From contig ML978129.1 in NCBI GenBank assembly GCA_010015805.1, forward strand, positions 124,001 to 188,000: a stretch of 64,000 nt of DNA, written 5' to 3'. The position numbers and the translations under genes were made by a program. Under the pieces are notes generated by a model. The model saw nothing but the letters and a program-made list of their open reading frames with translations, ran no database searches and had not been told where the DNA came from. This DNA is from Rhizodiscina lignyota (Eukaryota > Ascomycota > Dothideomycetes > Aulographales > Rhizodiscinaceae). Positions 42,675-53,705 of the stretch are shown piece by piece. Every line of letters starts with the position of its first letter. Within the stretch, counting starts at the first letter, position 1.

Positions 42675-43578
42675 GGTCAAGGTCGCCCTTTGACAGCTCT
42701 AAGGATTTTTGGGAAGTAAAAAATAGAGAGGTAGGGGAGAGCTCTTATGGATAATGTGATACTCTACACCACGACGATAAAGGCAACTGCGTTCTTATAT
42801 GCGCCTGGGCTTGAGGACTGGAAATATGGAATCAAACGCTCGTCGGTGCACACTCCACAAGCGTAGAAGGCAGAGATGCCGAGGAATCTAATCAGAAATG
42901 CTAAGGAGCCCTGGAGCATGCGAGGGAGAAGTGAATATGAAATCGGCTGGATTGCGACAACCGAATCAGATTTTGGGGGGTTGAAAATAGTGAAATACTT
43001 AGTCGAGAGTAAGACGGAGAGAATGACCAACAGTTCTATTGGAGAGAAAGCCATCGTCCAGATAAATAAAGTGAAACTGATCAGGGCCTCTTCGCATCAA
43101 GATGCTATGGTACTAACAGTGGGAAAGGCACATTGACATGGTAAGAAAAAGGCGTGCTGATGCATGGCGATAGTGTACTAACGGTTGGCGATCTAATGAT
43201 GACAAAGTTCCTGCGCGCTGTTCGTCAAAATTGCTCACATCCTTGGCCTAATAGAGAGCTTTTGATAGAAGTTGTCTCCTTTGCAACGGGCCCCATTGCA
43301 ATTACCATTCTCCAAAATCGGCTGCAACATTCGAAATAATCGTACTCGTCGCCAAAAATGGGCTGGGGCCTTGGCATTCAAGGCAAAGCCGACCCATGGC
43401 TGGTCAGGACCAAGCGAGGAGTTTTGTGAACAGTGGAAGACATGACAAGAGCGCTGGACTCCAAGATTCAGCAAGGGTAAGGATATCTTTCAGCAATGGA
43501 CTAATCCAGAATAGTTAACCGTATTAAGGACCCCAGACCCCACAACTCCGCCATTCCGAAAGATTGGACAAGAACGCT
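42675..43578. other. Intergenic region, one possible small membrane ORF
   Basis: This separates the hydrolase gene (-) from VTI1 (-). It contains one minus-strand frame with membrane-like composition (42764-43054, listed separately). The rest has no recognisable gene or repeat. Confidence 0.5.
42764..43054 (-). CDS. Possible small membrane protein (uncertain)
   Basis: 96 aa starting MAFSPIELLVILSVLLSTKY, with a hydrophobic N-terminal segment (about 6-20), a second hydrophobic region (about 46-66, LLPRMLQGSLAFLIRFLGIS) and a hydrophobic end (AVAFIVVV). It lies about 90 bases upstream of the hydrolase start, on the same strand, so it could instead be promoter sequence. Nothing else supports it: no family, and the composition is only mildly gene-like. 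Confidence 0.25.
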   Translation of the reverse strand: MAFSPIELLVILSVLLSTKYFTIFNPPKSDSVVAIQPISYSLLPRMLQGSLAFLIRFLGISAFYACGVCTDERLIPYFQSSSPGAYKNAVAFIVVV

Positions 43579-44424
43579 CTACCGGAATTTGCTGACAATG
43601 ACAGCAATGATGAGAAGGACCAAGACTGTGATTATTGCGATTGTTATAATCCGATTCGTAGCCATCCTACACGAGTTGGTCAGTCTCCAAGTTGGATTAC
43701 GAGAAGCAGTTCTTGTCAAAGGAAGAGCATTACCTACGCGCCATCCCCCTCAATGTCTTAATACTACGGTCTGTGTGACCCTCACTCTCTAGCAGGCCCT
43801 GGTGCGTATGTGTGATAACCTCTCGTTGCCTCCCAAGGTCCGCCAGCGTGTTCCGGCCAATGTCTTCAGTTTCCAACGCGATCCTCTGTGATTCTCTCAA
43901 CCGACCGGAGCTCCTCTCCAATCGGTCTGTACCGCTCAAGAGTTGCTGCCGTTGTTCGAGATGAGGATCTGACGTCCCTTCTTCATCCGTGTATCTCGAA
44001 CCAAATAGCGCGCGCTTATCGGAGGAGAGGCTTGCAAGCTTGCGCTTTAGGACATCGATATCGGTCTCATAGTTACGGAAACGAGAGTTGACTTTTGATT
44101 TGGCTGCCTGTGGGATATTCTGCTTCTCGATGCGCATTTGGTCGAGCTGTATGCGAGATTCGTCAGCCTACGATCCACGAACTACAACAACCATTGAGCG
44201 CATCGGAACAATGCGACTCCAATCCAATCCATTCCAAGACTTACAATTTCCTTCGCCTCGTCTATCGCACGCTCTGCCTGGCCGATGGCCGCTTTCCGAG
44301 GTTCGCCTTCCAACTCTGGTATCTGATCGAGTTTCTGGTTAAGGTCTGCTTGGACCAGCTTGAGCTCGGCCTCATAGCTGCCGAAGAGCTCGGAGCCCGC
44401 TTCTGAGTCTATCAGATTCGACAT
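43579..44424 (-). CDS. VTI1: Qb-SNARE Vti1
   Basis: Three exons, 44245..44424, 43734..44167 and 43579..43666, give 233 aa (yeast Vti1 217). Introns are 77 nt (GTAAGT...GTAG) and 67 nt (GTAATG...GTAG, branch GACTGAC). The N-terminal Habc-like region begins FGSYEAELKLVQADL. The SNARE motif spans about 140-205 (RLRESQRIALETEDIGRNTL) with the zero-layer Gln174 in LGRQREVI, typical of a Qb SNARE. The last exon alone supplies the membrane anchor (MATNRIITIAIITVLVLLII, then SKFR). Vti1 acts in several fusions among Golgi, endosome and vacuole. Without splicing the tail anchor is lost, so the third exon is strongly supported. Confidence 0.93.
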
Positions 44425-44883
44425 GATTTGTTGCTGTGGAAGTTGTTGAAAGAGACAAGTTGGCGATGATGGCCACGCAAGTTATCCCGGCGCCTTGATG
44501 GTGCACGTGATCTAAAATCCGGGGGCGGGAGTTTTCTGGAAATGGAATCCCTGTCAAATTGCCCTCGTACCTGCAGCGAGCATCCAAAACTTCAAGCGTA
44601 ACACGACGAGAGACGCGTTTCTCGCTCTACCTGATGATCGAATGACAGTAAGCGTGTATTGTTGAGCAAGGTAAACAAAATGCATTCACGTCTCCACAGG
44701 CAGCTCCGTCATACGCATGATCCCAGTTACATCGTCATAAAACGGCTAGCCTCAAAGAACCTCGCGACATGTCTTCAGGTCTACGCTCTGTCCTACGCCG
44801 ACGGCGTGCTTCTTCAGTCCGATTCAATCCTGTCATACAGGTAAAATTCTACTTATCTGTGTTCAGACCTGCTAAAATCCATC
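44425..44883. other. Divergent intergenic region
   Basis: Short promoter region between VTI1 (-) and the flavoprotein gene (+). No repeat or extra gene was noticed. Confidence 0.45.
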
Positions 44884-46614
44884 ATGATGAAGAAGAAAAT
44901 TGCGATCGTTGGCAGCGGCATCTCTGGCATTGGAGCACTCTATGCTCTCAAAGATACTGACCATGAAGTGCATCTCTTCGAAGCAGGAGACAGATTGGGT
45001 GGCCATACGAACACTGTAGATTTCCATCACGATGGGAAGAAGATACCGGTCGACACAGGTTTCATAGTGATGAATACCGCGACTTATCGTTAGTCTGACT
45101 CTGCCTTGCCAGTCTGGGGAGCTTACTGGACATAGCAAATTTCCTCACTTTTCTTCGACGTCTGCGTATCAACACTAAGCCGACCAATATGACTTTTGGC
45201 ATCTCTCGTGATCACGGTGCCTTTGAGTGGGCTGGAACGTCCCTCAAGACAATCTTCGCCCAATCGTCCAACCTTTTCAGCCTCAGGTTCTGGCGAATGA
45301 TTTTCGACATCGTCCGCTTCAACCAGTTTGCTCTCGACCTCCTGTCAGATGAGTCCGAGGCACTGTCGGCTCTGACCATTGGCGAGTATCTTGAACAAGA
45401 AGGCTACTCAGACGGCTTCCGTGACGACTACCTCATTCCCATGACTGCCTGCGTCTGGAGCACTGGTCCTGACAAGTGCGCTCTGGAATTCCCAGCAGTG
45501 ACGCTCGTGAGGTTCTTGTGGAACCATCATCTACTGAGCACAGTTTCTACACGACCTCTTTGGCTCACTATTCCTGGCGGATCGAAGCAATACATCGATG
45601 CAGTGCTGAAGAGCTTTCCTCGAGCAAAGATCCACCTGTCGAAGCCCGTGCGATCTCTCCTGAATGGCCCAGATGGTAGGGTAAATCTCGTGTTTGACGA
45701 GGCGGAGAACAGGACGTTTGACTATGTGATCCTGGCCTGCCATGGCGATCAGGCGATGGACATTATTTCGGCAACTGCGTCAGAGGTGGAGCAGGAGATT
45801 ATGAGCGTCTTTCAGACAACTCCCAATACGGCGTATCTGCACTCTGACACATCAGTAAGACCCCTTTCGTTATTGGTTATACTCCATTCTTTTTTCCCCA
45901 GAGGACAGCATATCTCACAGTTTCTAGCTCTTACCTAAACGCCACAGCACTTGGTCGGCCTGGAATTACCTCACGCTCTCGAGTCCTCAGAGATCACCCG
46001 CGTCTACTAAGATCAGCCCCCTGGAGTACAAAGCTCTCTCCAGCAACGGCTCCTCGAGTGGTCTGTACCACGCCTCTCCATCCGGACCCGCCGGCGCCCT
46101 CCAAAAAGTCTCGCTAACCTACAACATGAACATTCTGCAACACTTCCCCTCCCCCAAATCCACCACCCCGTCTCCATCTTCCCGCCGCGCACACATCCTC
46201 GTAACCCTCAACCCGCCCTATCCCCCGGCTCCGCACCTCACCCAAGCCGTAATCGACTATGCCCACCCACTCTACAACGCCGCCTCTATCCACGCGCAAA
46301 AAAGACTGGAAGAGATCCAAGGCGTCCGTGGAATCTACTACTGTGGCGCGTGGACGGGCTACGGCTTCCACGAGGACGGGTTCAGGAGTGGGATCGAAGT
46401 CGCGACTCGGATGGAGTTGGGTGGTCTGGTGAGTTGGCAGATTCAGGATGCGCGGGCGGCTCGGGGAGTGAAGCCGGCGTCATCGTGGCAGGACTCTCTA
46501 GCTAGGATCATGATTCTCGTGGTATTGATTCTGATTAGAATCGTGGCAAGGATTGGTAGTGGTCTGGGTGTAGGTGGAGGACGGGAGGGAGGAATGCGGG
46601 TGAAGAAGAGGTGA
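44884..46614 (+). CDS. COG2907-type FAD/NAD-binding amine-oxidase-like flavoprotein
   Basis: Exons 44884..45088, 45136..45854 and 45928..46614 give 536 aa. The introns are 47 nt (GTTAGT...CATAG) and 73 nt (GTAAGA...TTTCTAG). Splicing restores family sequence at both junctions: TYPNFLTFLRRL and HSDTSLLPKRHSTWSAWNYL. The dinucleotide fold is at the start (IAIVGSGISGIGALYAL, 6-22), followed by FEAGDRLGGHT and VDTGFIVMN. The C-terminus carries the second FAD contact region (YYCGAWTGYGFHEDGFRSG) and a hydrophobic segment near 495-515 (IMILVVLILIRIVARI). In bacteria such proteins lie beside cyclopropane-fatty-acid synthase and DUF1365; here no such neighbour exists. The role may concern lipid modification, but that is inference. 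Two starting Met codons are adjacent. Confidence 0.88.
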
Positions 46615-47732
46615 CACAAATCACTTATAGTCGATAGCGCCTACAACAAAGCAAGCATTCAAGTTTTTCAAAGGGCTGATATCATTATACACACTCTGAA
46701 TAACGTAGAATTGAGCTTTCAGAGACAGCCTTGTTTACTTGAAGTGTAAGAGACGCTCGACTCTAGTCATTACGACTTGCTTCGGCAGTTAGCCATTCTG
46801 TCACCCTCTAAGCATTCACTGCACCCTGTACTTCATACGTCGTATCAGACCAAGGTCGGTGTATGCGCGGTACACCAATGTTCGCTCGTTGCTCAAGAAT
46901 CTCTGGGAGAACGATGCCTCCGAGAGACAAGTATCTTCACGTGTCAGGTACGGTGAACCGGATAGTAGTTTCTATATCCTGATACTGATTTCGCTCTAGA
47001 GCCGTTAAGTTGAAAGCAAGAAGCACCCTCGACTGTGACAATTTACCCGTAGCGCTGAACAGGTCCGACCTAGCCTCTGCGCCCAATAAAGCGCAAGACG
47101 CTTTCAACGGTATGTTAAACACTCCGACAAGGAAGAGCCAAGTTTTCAGAGACAAGTCTCGCTGACCATGTGAGAATTAGTTGCCTTTGAGCGGTATAGC
47201 TTGCCTCTCGACAGCTATTTCGTCACTCTCGAGGCATCCCACGACGCCTATCTTATGTGCACCGGCTCCGGATTTTCACACGAGTAGTCAGAAGAGGCAC
47301 CGAAGAATGCCACCACAAGTCATTTGTTGAACTTCGTCCCCTTGAGAATGCTAATATTACAATCTGTGTGAAAAGAAAGGTCGGCCAGCAGCCTCAATGG
47401 CGGCCCAGCCCAAGGGGGAAGAAAAGAACCAAAGGTACCAGCTCATGCTTTGCTCATCCCACGCATGCACGAAATCGAAAGTCGTATCAGTTTCAGCTCC
47501 GGGCACCCCCATATGCACTCTTTTTGGAGCCAGAGCCGTGAGAAAGGAGAAAAAGAAAGAGCACACATCTCGTCCAGTTTCAGCTCCCTCCCCCGTATGA
47601 TGCACTCTTCGCCAGAGCAAGAGCCAGAGCCGTTAGAAAAGAGAAGAGAAGAAAACAAGCGCACCATCATCAAAAACCCATCTCGTCAAAAGTCGAAAGT
47701 TGAGTAAGGCTACTCCCTGCAAAGCAGAAAGC
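46615..47732. other. Convergent intergenic region with a tandem duplication
   Basis: Between the flavoprotein gene (+) and BDF1 (-), about 1.1 kb. An imperfect tandem duplication lies at 47491-47670. Short frames here are unsupported; the duplication creates some of them. Confidence 0.5.
47491..47670. repeat. Imperfect tandem duplication of about 90 bp
   Basis: Both units begin TTTCAGCTCC (47491 and 47578) and share TGCACTCTT, GCCAGAGCCGT (47529 and 47623) and AGAAA.GAGAA, ending in GCAC.CATC. Offsets of 87 and 94 bases show a small indel. Identity falls in the A/G-rich part. It lies just past the BDF1 stop, probably in its 3' region. Confidence 0.7.
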
Positions 47733-50579
47733 TTACTCCTCCTCACTCTCGCTCTCATCGTCGTCATCATCATCGCTGTCGCGCGCACTGCTGCCGCTGC
47801 CGTTCACGCCACCCACTGCACCAACGCCAGATTGACCTTGAAAGTTTTCAAGTTTAGCCTTGATTTCTGCAATCTTGCGCTCCTGTTCGGCCGCGCCCAT
47901 GGGCTTATTCTTCTTCCTACCTGGACCGGCAGTGCCACCGCGCGCCTTGGACGGAGGCAAGAATTCATCGTCGTCAGGCTCGTCGAAGGCACCGGCGTCG
48001 ACAGCCGAAGAAATCATGGAGGGCTTGCTCGCCTTGTTGAGTTGGCGGACGAAGCGGTAGAGGTCGTACACGACGGCATCGGGGATCTCGTCGATATCGA
48101 GCTCGAGCTCGTCGTCGTTGACATTCTGCCAGAACTATGTCAGACGGATCTTTTCCATCGCATAAAATAGAGATTCGAGACTCACCTGGAGGTGTGGGAC
48201 GCCATTGCGGATGATCTGCACTGCCTTCCTCATGCCCACATCGTCCAACAGTCCGATGCCCTCACTAACTTCGCGCTTCTGCTCTTGGGTAAGTTTCGGT
48301 ATCTTTTTCTCCTTTTTGGGCTTGGAGGACTTTGATACCGCTTTGCTAATGTCAACGTTGCTGTCGCTACGTTTCACCTTCTTATTACTGCTAGGTTTTG
48401 CGTTCTTTCCCTTCTTCCCAACCTTTGCTCCTGGGCTAGGACGCTTCGTGCCCACAGTCGCGACAATCTGAGTCATCTCGGCGTGAAGCGCAGCGATCTG
48501 CTTCTGAAGCGAGTCAAGGCGGTTGGTCTGGATTTCTTCGCTGGGTGCATCGTCCTCGTCTTCCTCTTCCTCATCGGCTTCTTCTTCCTCATCCTCACTG
48601 CGCGGCTCACTCTGCGGTGCGTGCTCATTGATCCACTCGTCCTTCTCAGTCCACAGCTGCTTGAAGAGCTCCTCGGTTTTCTTGCCGCAGCTGTACACAA
48701 AGTCGCCCTCCATATTGAACTTGAAGCAATTCTTTAGCATCAGCTCAACGTGCTCCTTGAACTCCTTTGCCGAGACGTATTGGCCATTCTTGAGGTTCTG
48801 CTCGACAGTCGACAGGTCCATAGGCTTCTTGATGACGTTGTGGTAGTTCGGGATGTTCAGGGCGACGGGATCAACAGGCTTATAGAATGGATAGACGAAT
48901 TCGTAGTTCTTCTTGTCATAAAGCTGCTTCAGGGCGTACTCGCAGAACTTGAGCTCCATCTGCGACTTCTTCTTGCGCGGCCGTGGATTGCTGTAAGGTA
49001 GATCCTTTGGCGCGGGGCGGTGGATCTCACGCTTGGGGCGGCCATCTGCGGCAGAATCTCGACGGATTAGAGGAACGCCATCCACCAGTGCGAAGGTATT
49101 CGATGGGGAGCTTGCACTGCCAGGTTGTTGCGCTGCTGCTGCTGTTGCGGCGGCAGCAGGTACAGTACGTTGGGTGTCACGCCTCGGAAGTGACGTACGC
49201 TTCTCTGGTGCAGGTTTCTTCGCCTTCTTCGGGACATCTTCGGATGGCTCCTCGCCCTTCTTAGGCAAATGTATCAGAGTCTTGACGAAATAAGACCGCA
49301 AGTTTTCACCAGCCAGATAGACGGCGTGTGTCGGGCCGTTGAACGCCTTGGCATTGTCGATCATAAGGTAGAAATCTTTAACGACCTCATCAACAGAGGT
49401 ATACTTATCAGTCTTGAGCTTCTCTTCGAGAGTGGTGATATCCATGGGGTTCTTGACGATCTCGAAGTATGTAGGGATGTTCAATGCGACTGGATCAACC
49501 GGCGTGAGAAAAGCAGCCGAGTTCTTGACTTTCTTCGTCTTGCGCACCTGCTCCAGCAGATACTTCTTCTGCGGCGCTGACATGGGTGTTGAGTCGAACG
49601 ACTGTTGGATCTCGGGCGCTGGTGTCACTGGTGTCTCCATAGAGCCACCAAAACCACCAACGGGAGGAGCATTAGCAACAGAAGTGTCGACAGTAATGCC
49701 GTTACCAGTGGGTTCATCTGCAGGAGGAGCTTCTGTAGTAGCGGTTGCTGAAGTCTCGAGAACACCGTTGCTGGTCGGTTCCGCGGCGGCAGTGTTAACC
49801 TCTGGCTCTGTGATGCCGTTGCCCATTATGACATCAACTGCACCATCTGTCGCAGCAGCAGTAGAAGTCGCCTCGTTGCCTTCACCAAAGATCGAGTTTG
49901 ACTGTTCAGGAACGGCAGTAGAAATTCCTGCCATGTTGTCTTCTTGAGGTGTGTCGGTGGAAGCGGCGTTCGAAGGTGCAGGAAGGTTGTTGAGGGCGGG
50001 AAGATCTGTATTTGTAGTGTTCGGAAGTTCTGTGGAGTCGGTGCCTGGTGGCGCATCCGTGTCTAGCCTTACGCGTTTGGAGGGGCGCTCTTCCTCTTCT
50101 TCTTCTTCTTCTTCCTCCTCCTCCTCTTCGAGTGACGCGATCGTGTTAAAAGTTTGAGGAGCTTCCTCAGACTTAGGCGCTTCACTCTCAGGCTGTGCCT
50201 TGGGTGGCTCAGCAATCTCTTGTGAAGGCGGATTTATGGTTTCTGCCTGGGCTGGCGCGGATTCGAGAGGCTGCTCTGAGGCTGCAATAATTTCAGTTTG
50301 CGCTGGCGCGCTTTCAGACGGCTCTTCGAGCACACGCTTGTTGTCGGCGAACGCGTTGGTGTTGTCAACACCATCTGTTTGCGCCGACGTGGAAGGTAAA
50401 TCATCGATCTGCATTTCCGTGGTAACGCGGTCGTCCTCCGGAGCAGGCGCGGTGGCGTGTGTGGGCGCGTCAATCTAAGTGTCAAATGTTAACGCGAACA
50501 AATACTTAAAAGTGTGGACGCGACGAGAAAAACTCACGCTCATCTGCATTGGCTCAGGCTCGGGGTGGATGACCTCCAT
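47733..50579 (-). CDS. BDF1: BET-family double-bromodomain protein Bdf1
   Basis: Exons 50538..50579, 48186..50474 and 47733..48125 give 907 aa. The introns are 63 nt and 60 nt, both with GTGAGT donors and phase 0. The N-terminal 310 residues are low-complexity, with a run of about 15 Glu. Bromodomain 1 is about 315-415 (NIPTYFEIVKNPMD, Asn in AKAFNGP) and bromodomain 2 about 519-624 (NIPNYHNVIKKPMD, Asn in CFKFNMEG). The C-terminus has the NET domain (LTQEQKREVSEGIGLL across the last intron to DELELDIDEIPD) and an acidic Ser tail. Bdf1 binds acetylated H3/H4 and works with TFIID and SWR1. The NET domain is complete only when the last exon is spliced on. Confidence 0.93.
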
Positions 50580-51623
50580 GTTTGAAATTGTCCGAAAGCG
50601 GTAATGCTCGAGAAGTTCAAGGAAGGTGGTTGGAGCGGAAGCGAGAAACGGCGCCTTGGTGTTCTTGACGCGATCTGAAACGCGGCAAGAGGCGACCTAG
50701 CCTGAGCTGCGCTGCGCCCTGATTGGCCCGCCGCCTGCACCGCCGGTCCCGTGACCTTCAAGCGCACGAGGCCAGTGGCGAATGGAAGCGCGCAGATTCG
50801 AGAGCGCGAGTTAGAGAGTCGCCACTGCAAATGGCGGTGATGAACTATGACGCGCCGTGTATGCGCGCAACGGAATGCTGTTCGCTGCAGAAGCGCGCGT
50901 GAAGCGGTGTTGCCAAATCCGTGCGCGACCGCTGAGGCAGAAATGAAGTGTAGTTGACGTGAAGAGTGCAGCTAATAAAAGCGACCCGAGGAGATTTATA
51001 TCGCGGAACGGAGTGAAGCCACCGTTGAGAATCTTGACCGAGCCAAGGCGCGCCACGTGAAGATCACGAGCCGGGAGTGTTAAGGTTGCGGCGCAAATAG
51101 TGAAAAGGCGACTGGAATGCGCGCGTGTTTGCGGCAGGCTGTCGGCCTTTTTGAAAGAAAACAAAAATCCGGTGTTTGGGCGTGCGTGGTGTCGCGTCTG
51201 GTGCGTCAGCGATTCAGTCGCGAAAAATTGCGGTGGGAGGGCGTCTGCGGTGGAGCGAATCGGTGCAGAGCGGATTTAAGTGGTGCTCGACTTGGAATTT
51301 TTCCAAACGTCAACACCGGCGCAGCTCGGGGAGGCATTCGCTGCCTTTATGAACCAAACCAAGTCCACGCTTAAGGGGCCACGCTGAGCCGAGCCCCGCT
51401 ATGCCGCACCGGGCCTAGCGCCGCCCATCCCTGCAAAGCCGCGAAAAACTCCAATCGAGTGCTTTGGTGCTCCATCAACCACCGCAAATTCTGGCGGAGC
51501 CACTTCTTACCTGAAAGGCGGCTCAGCTGCTCTGTTTTTATCTCATGTAAGTTCAGCCTGTCGCAATACCGTGTCACTCTTACCTCGAGGAGGCCTCACG
51601 CCTCGCGAACCAATTTTTCCACC
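50580..51623. other. Divergent intergenic region
   Basis: Promoter region of BDF1 (-) and the Utp5-like gene (+), noticeably rich in CGCG motifs between 50,640 and 51,260. An open frame runs from 51459 into the Utp5-like gene, but 51624 is the better start. No repeat noticed. Confidence 0.5.
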
Positions 51624-53084
51624 ATGGTGGCTGCAATTTCGTCCCGCACTCGACACTCCGACGACGCCAAAGAATCCACAATGAAGCCGAACAAGCGGCA
51701 GAAACATTCTCACAACGCACAACCAGGCGATGTGGAGTCATTAACCAATGGCAAGGACCTGGTGGCACATTTGATGGACAGATGGGCAGAACGGGACAAG
51801 ATCAAATATAATGAGTCGCGTGCTGTCGTCACAAGCGGAGCTGCCAATGGTGATGTCAACATGCCAGATGCAAAGGCTGATGTCGTCGAGATCTCCAGCG
51901 ACTCTTCCTCTGAAGAAGACAGTGAAGACGACGATGAGAACGATGAAGACGAGAAGGAAAATGAGGAGCAGGAGCCTGAGAGGCTGAAGGCCAAAAAATC
52001 TCAGCGGTGGAAAGACGAGAAAACCGTTGCAGGGCTCGAGCGCCAGAGAGCCTATGAGGAACGGCAGAAAGCACGCGAGGCGGAAGACGATGACGAAGAT
52101 GCAGCACCTTCATTTGGCGAGATATTAGCGCAGGAGGACTCAGCCGAACCCATCGACGTCGAAGCCGCATTTCAAGACGAAGAAGCACCGAATCAGCTTG
52201 TTCCCGCCCAAGGAGCAAAGCTACCAACTTCTTCAGCGCCCAACGCCCTCACGCTGACCACAGTCCTGACTCAGGCGCTGAAGACGAATGACCGTGAACT
52301 CCTCGAATCCTGTTTCGCCCTCCAAGACATCGAGTCCATTCGCTCAACTATCGAAAAACTACCGTCCTACCACGTTGGCACATTAGTACAGAGACTTGCA
52401 GAGAAAATGTACAGAAAACCAGGCAGAGCGGGAATTCTGATGGTTTGGGTGCAATGGAGCTTGGTTAGCCATGGTGGCTATCTGGCGGCCAATCAGGATG
52501 TGATGAAGGTGCTGTCGAAGCTCAAGACGGTCATCAATGAGAGAGCTGGAGCATTCATTCCATTGCAAGGTTTGAAAGGAAGGCTCGATATGCTGAGTGC
52601 GCAGTTGCAATTGAGAAAGAGTGTTCAAACACAGGTGCAAAATAGTCGAGGAGGTCAAGATCAAGGTGCTGTGATATATGTTGAGGGCGAGGATGAAGAA
52701 TCATCGGAAGAGGACGACGAGTCCGACGAAGGCGACAATACCGGACGAAAAACGAAGCCATTCTCGAAACGGGTAGAGATGCGCACCGCATCTATAATGG
52801 ACTTCGGCGAGCCAGAAACCAGTGGCGATGAGGGTGACATGCCCAATGGCGTTGAGAGCGGCTCCAGCATCGGAGAAGAAGACAGTGAAGACGAAGGGGA
52901 TCTGATCGATGACGAGGCCGAAGAATCCGACGATGGCGCAGGCGACGAAGAAGAATCAGCCAATGAGTTCGAAGACATCGCCGGCGAAGACCTCTCCGAA
53001 GCGGAAGACGAAGAAGAGCACATACCGCTCAAGCGGAGCAGCGCGATGCAGAGCAGAAAGGGAGGCTTTTCACGACGACAATGA
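51624..53084 (+). CDS. Utp12/NUC189-domain protein, Utp5-like small-subunit processome factor
   Basis: 486 aa from ATG at 51624 (caccATGgtg). The frame is open from 51459, but the first 55 codons are unlike the rest, and 51624 has the better context. The protein has an N-terminal basic/acidic region (SSDSSSEEDSEDDDEND, about 91-110), a Utp12/NUC189 domain at about 208-332 (LTLTTVLTQALKTNDRELLE to GLKGRLDMLSAQLQLRK), then strongly acidic tails. The Utp12 domain is the C-terminal module of Utp5 and other t-Utp/UtpB proteins that help assemble the 90S pre-ribosome. Yeast Utp5 also carries a WD40 propeller upstream, which is absent here and in the upstream sequence. I therefore call it Utp5-like, not Utp5. 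Confidence 0.75.
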   Translation: MVAAISSRTRHSDDAKESTMKPNKRQKHSHNAQPGDVESLTNGKDLVAHLMDRWAERDKIKYNESRAVVTSGAANGDVNMPDAKADVVEISSDSSSEEDSEDDDENDEDEKENEEQEPERLKAKKSQRWKDEKTVAGLERQRAYEERQKAREAEDDDEDAAPSFGEILAQEDSAEPIDVEAAFQDEEAPNQLVPAQGAKLPTSSAPNALTLTTVLTQALKTNDRELLESCFALQDIESIRSTIEKLPSYHVGTLVQRLAEKMYRKPGRAGILMVWVQWSLVSHGGYLAANQDVMKVLSKLKTVINERAGAFIPLQGLKGRLDMLSAQLQLRKSVQTQVQNSRGGQDQGAVIYVEGEDEESSEEDDESDEGDNTGRKTKPFSKRVEMRTASIMDFGEPETSGDEGDMPNGVESGSSIGEEDSEDEGDLIDDEAEESDDGAGDEEESANEFEDIAGEDLSEAEDEEEHIPLKRSSAMQSRKGGFSRRQ

Positions 53085-53705
53085 TTTTGCTTTCGGTATC
53101 AAAAGTTACGGCCTTCGTTCATTTAATGCATGGCCTGGTGTGGTTTGGATTTTATGTCCGGTAGATATCATCAGCATGAGGACATGAGTGGGCGTTGCTT
53201 TGCGCTGCGATTCGATACCCATGAGGACATGAGTGCATGATATCATCCTCTTCTTGCATTGTCGGCGTTACTAATATCTATGGTAGCTCAGTTGGTGCTC
53301 TTTGCTTTGTTCCTATTAGAGGATGGCCAAACCATAGCGAATTCAGCGTACGATTACGACCTTCCCCGAATCCAGCACTCTCTTTTCTGAACGTTCTTCT
53401 TTGGCCTACGCTCTCTCGCTCCCACATAGAATCTCCTTCACCTAATGTCGAAACTCAGTTTCTTTGTTTTGCGTTAACAACTGCATTGTTTTCCCTTTGT
53501 TTCCACACCACAACCTTCCCAATGGCAAATGTTACTGGCAGCTCACTCACTCCAACTTACCTCAAAACCATGGGATTCATCATGTGCTATTCCTCCTCTC
53601 CAGTCGCCTTCGTGCACTATCCATCTCCACATCTTCCGTGGGGTCTTGATCGCATCGACATCCCATCGTCGGTCGTCCCTAGACCGCCAGCACCCTTAGC
53701 CTCCC
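53085..53705. other. Intergenic region with duplicated motifs
   Basis: Between two plus-strand genes. It holds paired direct repeats (53164-53247) near the left end and a CT-rich leader toward 53705. A frame from 53237 to 53800 overlaps the next gene and is rejected. Confidence 0.5.
53164..53247. repeat. Paired direct repeats
   Basis: CATGAGGACATGAGTG occurs at 53175-53190 and again at 53220-53235, 45 bases apart. GATATCATC flanks the pair on the outside at 53164-53172 and 53239-53247. The element lies in the 3' flank of the Utp5-like gene. Confidence 0.7.

Noticed and set aside
49414-49947. 177-aa plus-strand frame
   Set aside because: Antisense of the BDF1 low-complexity region.
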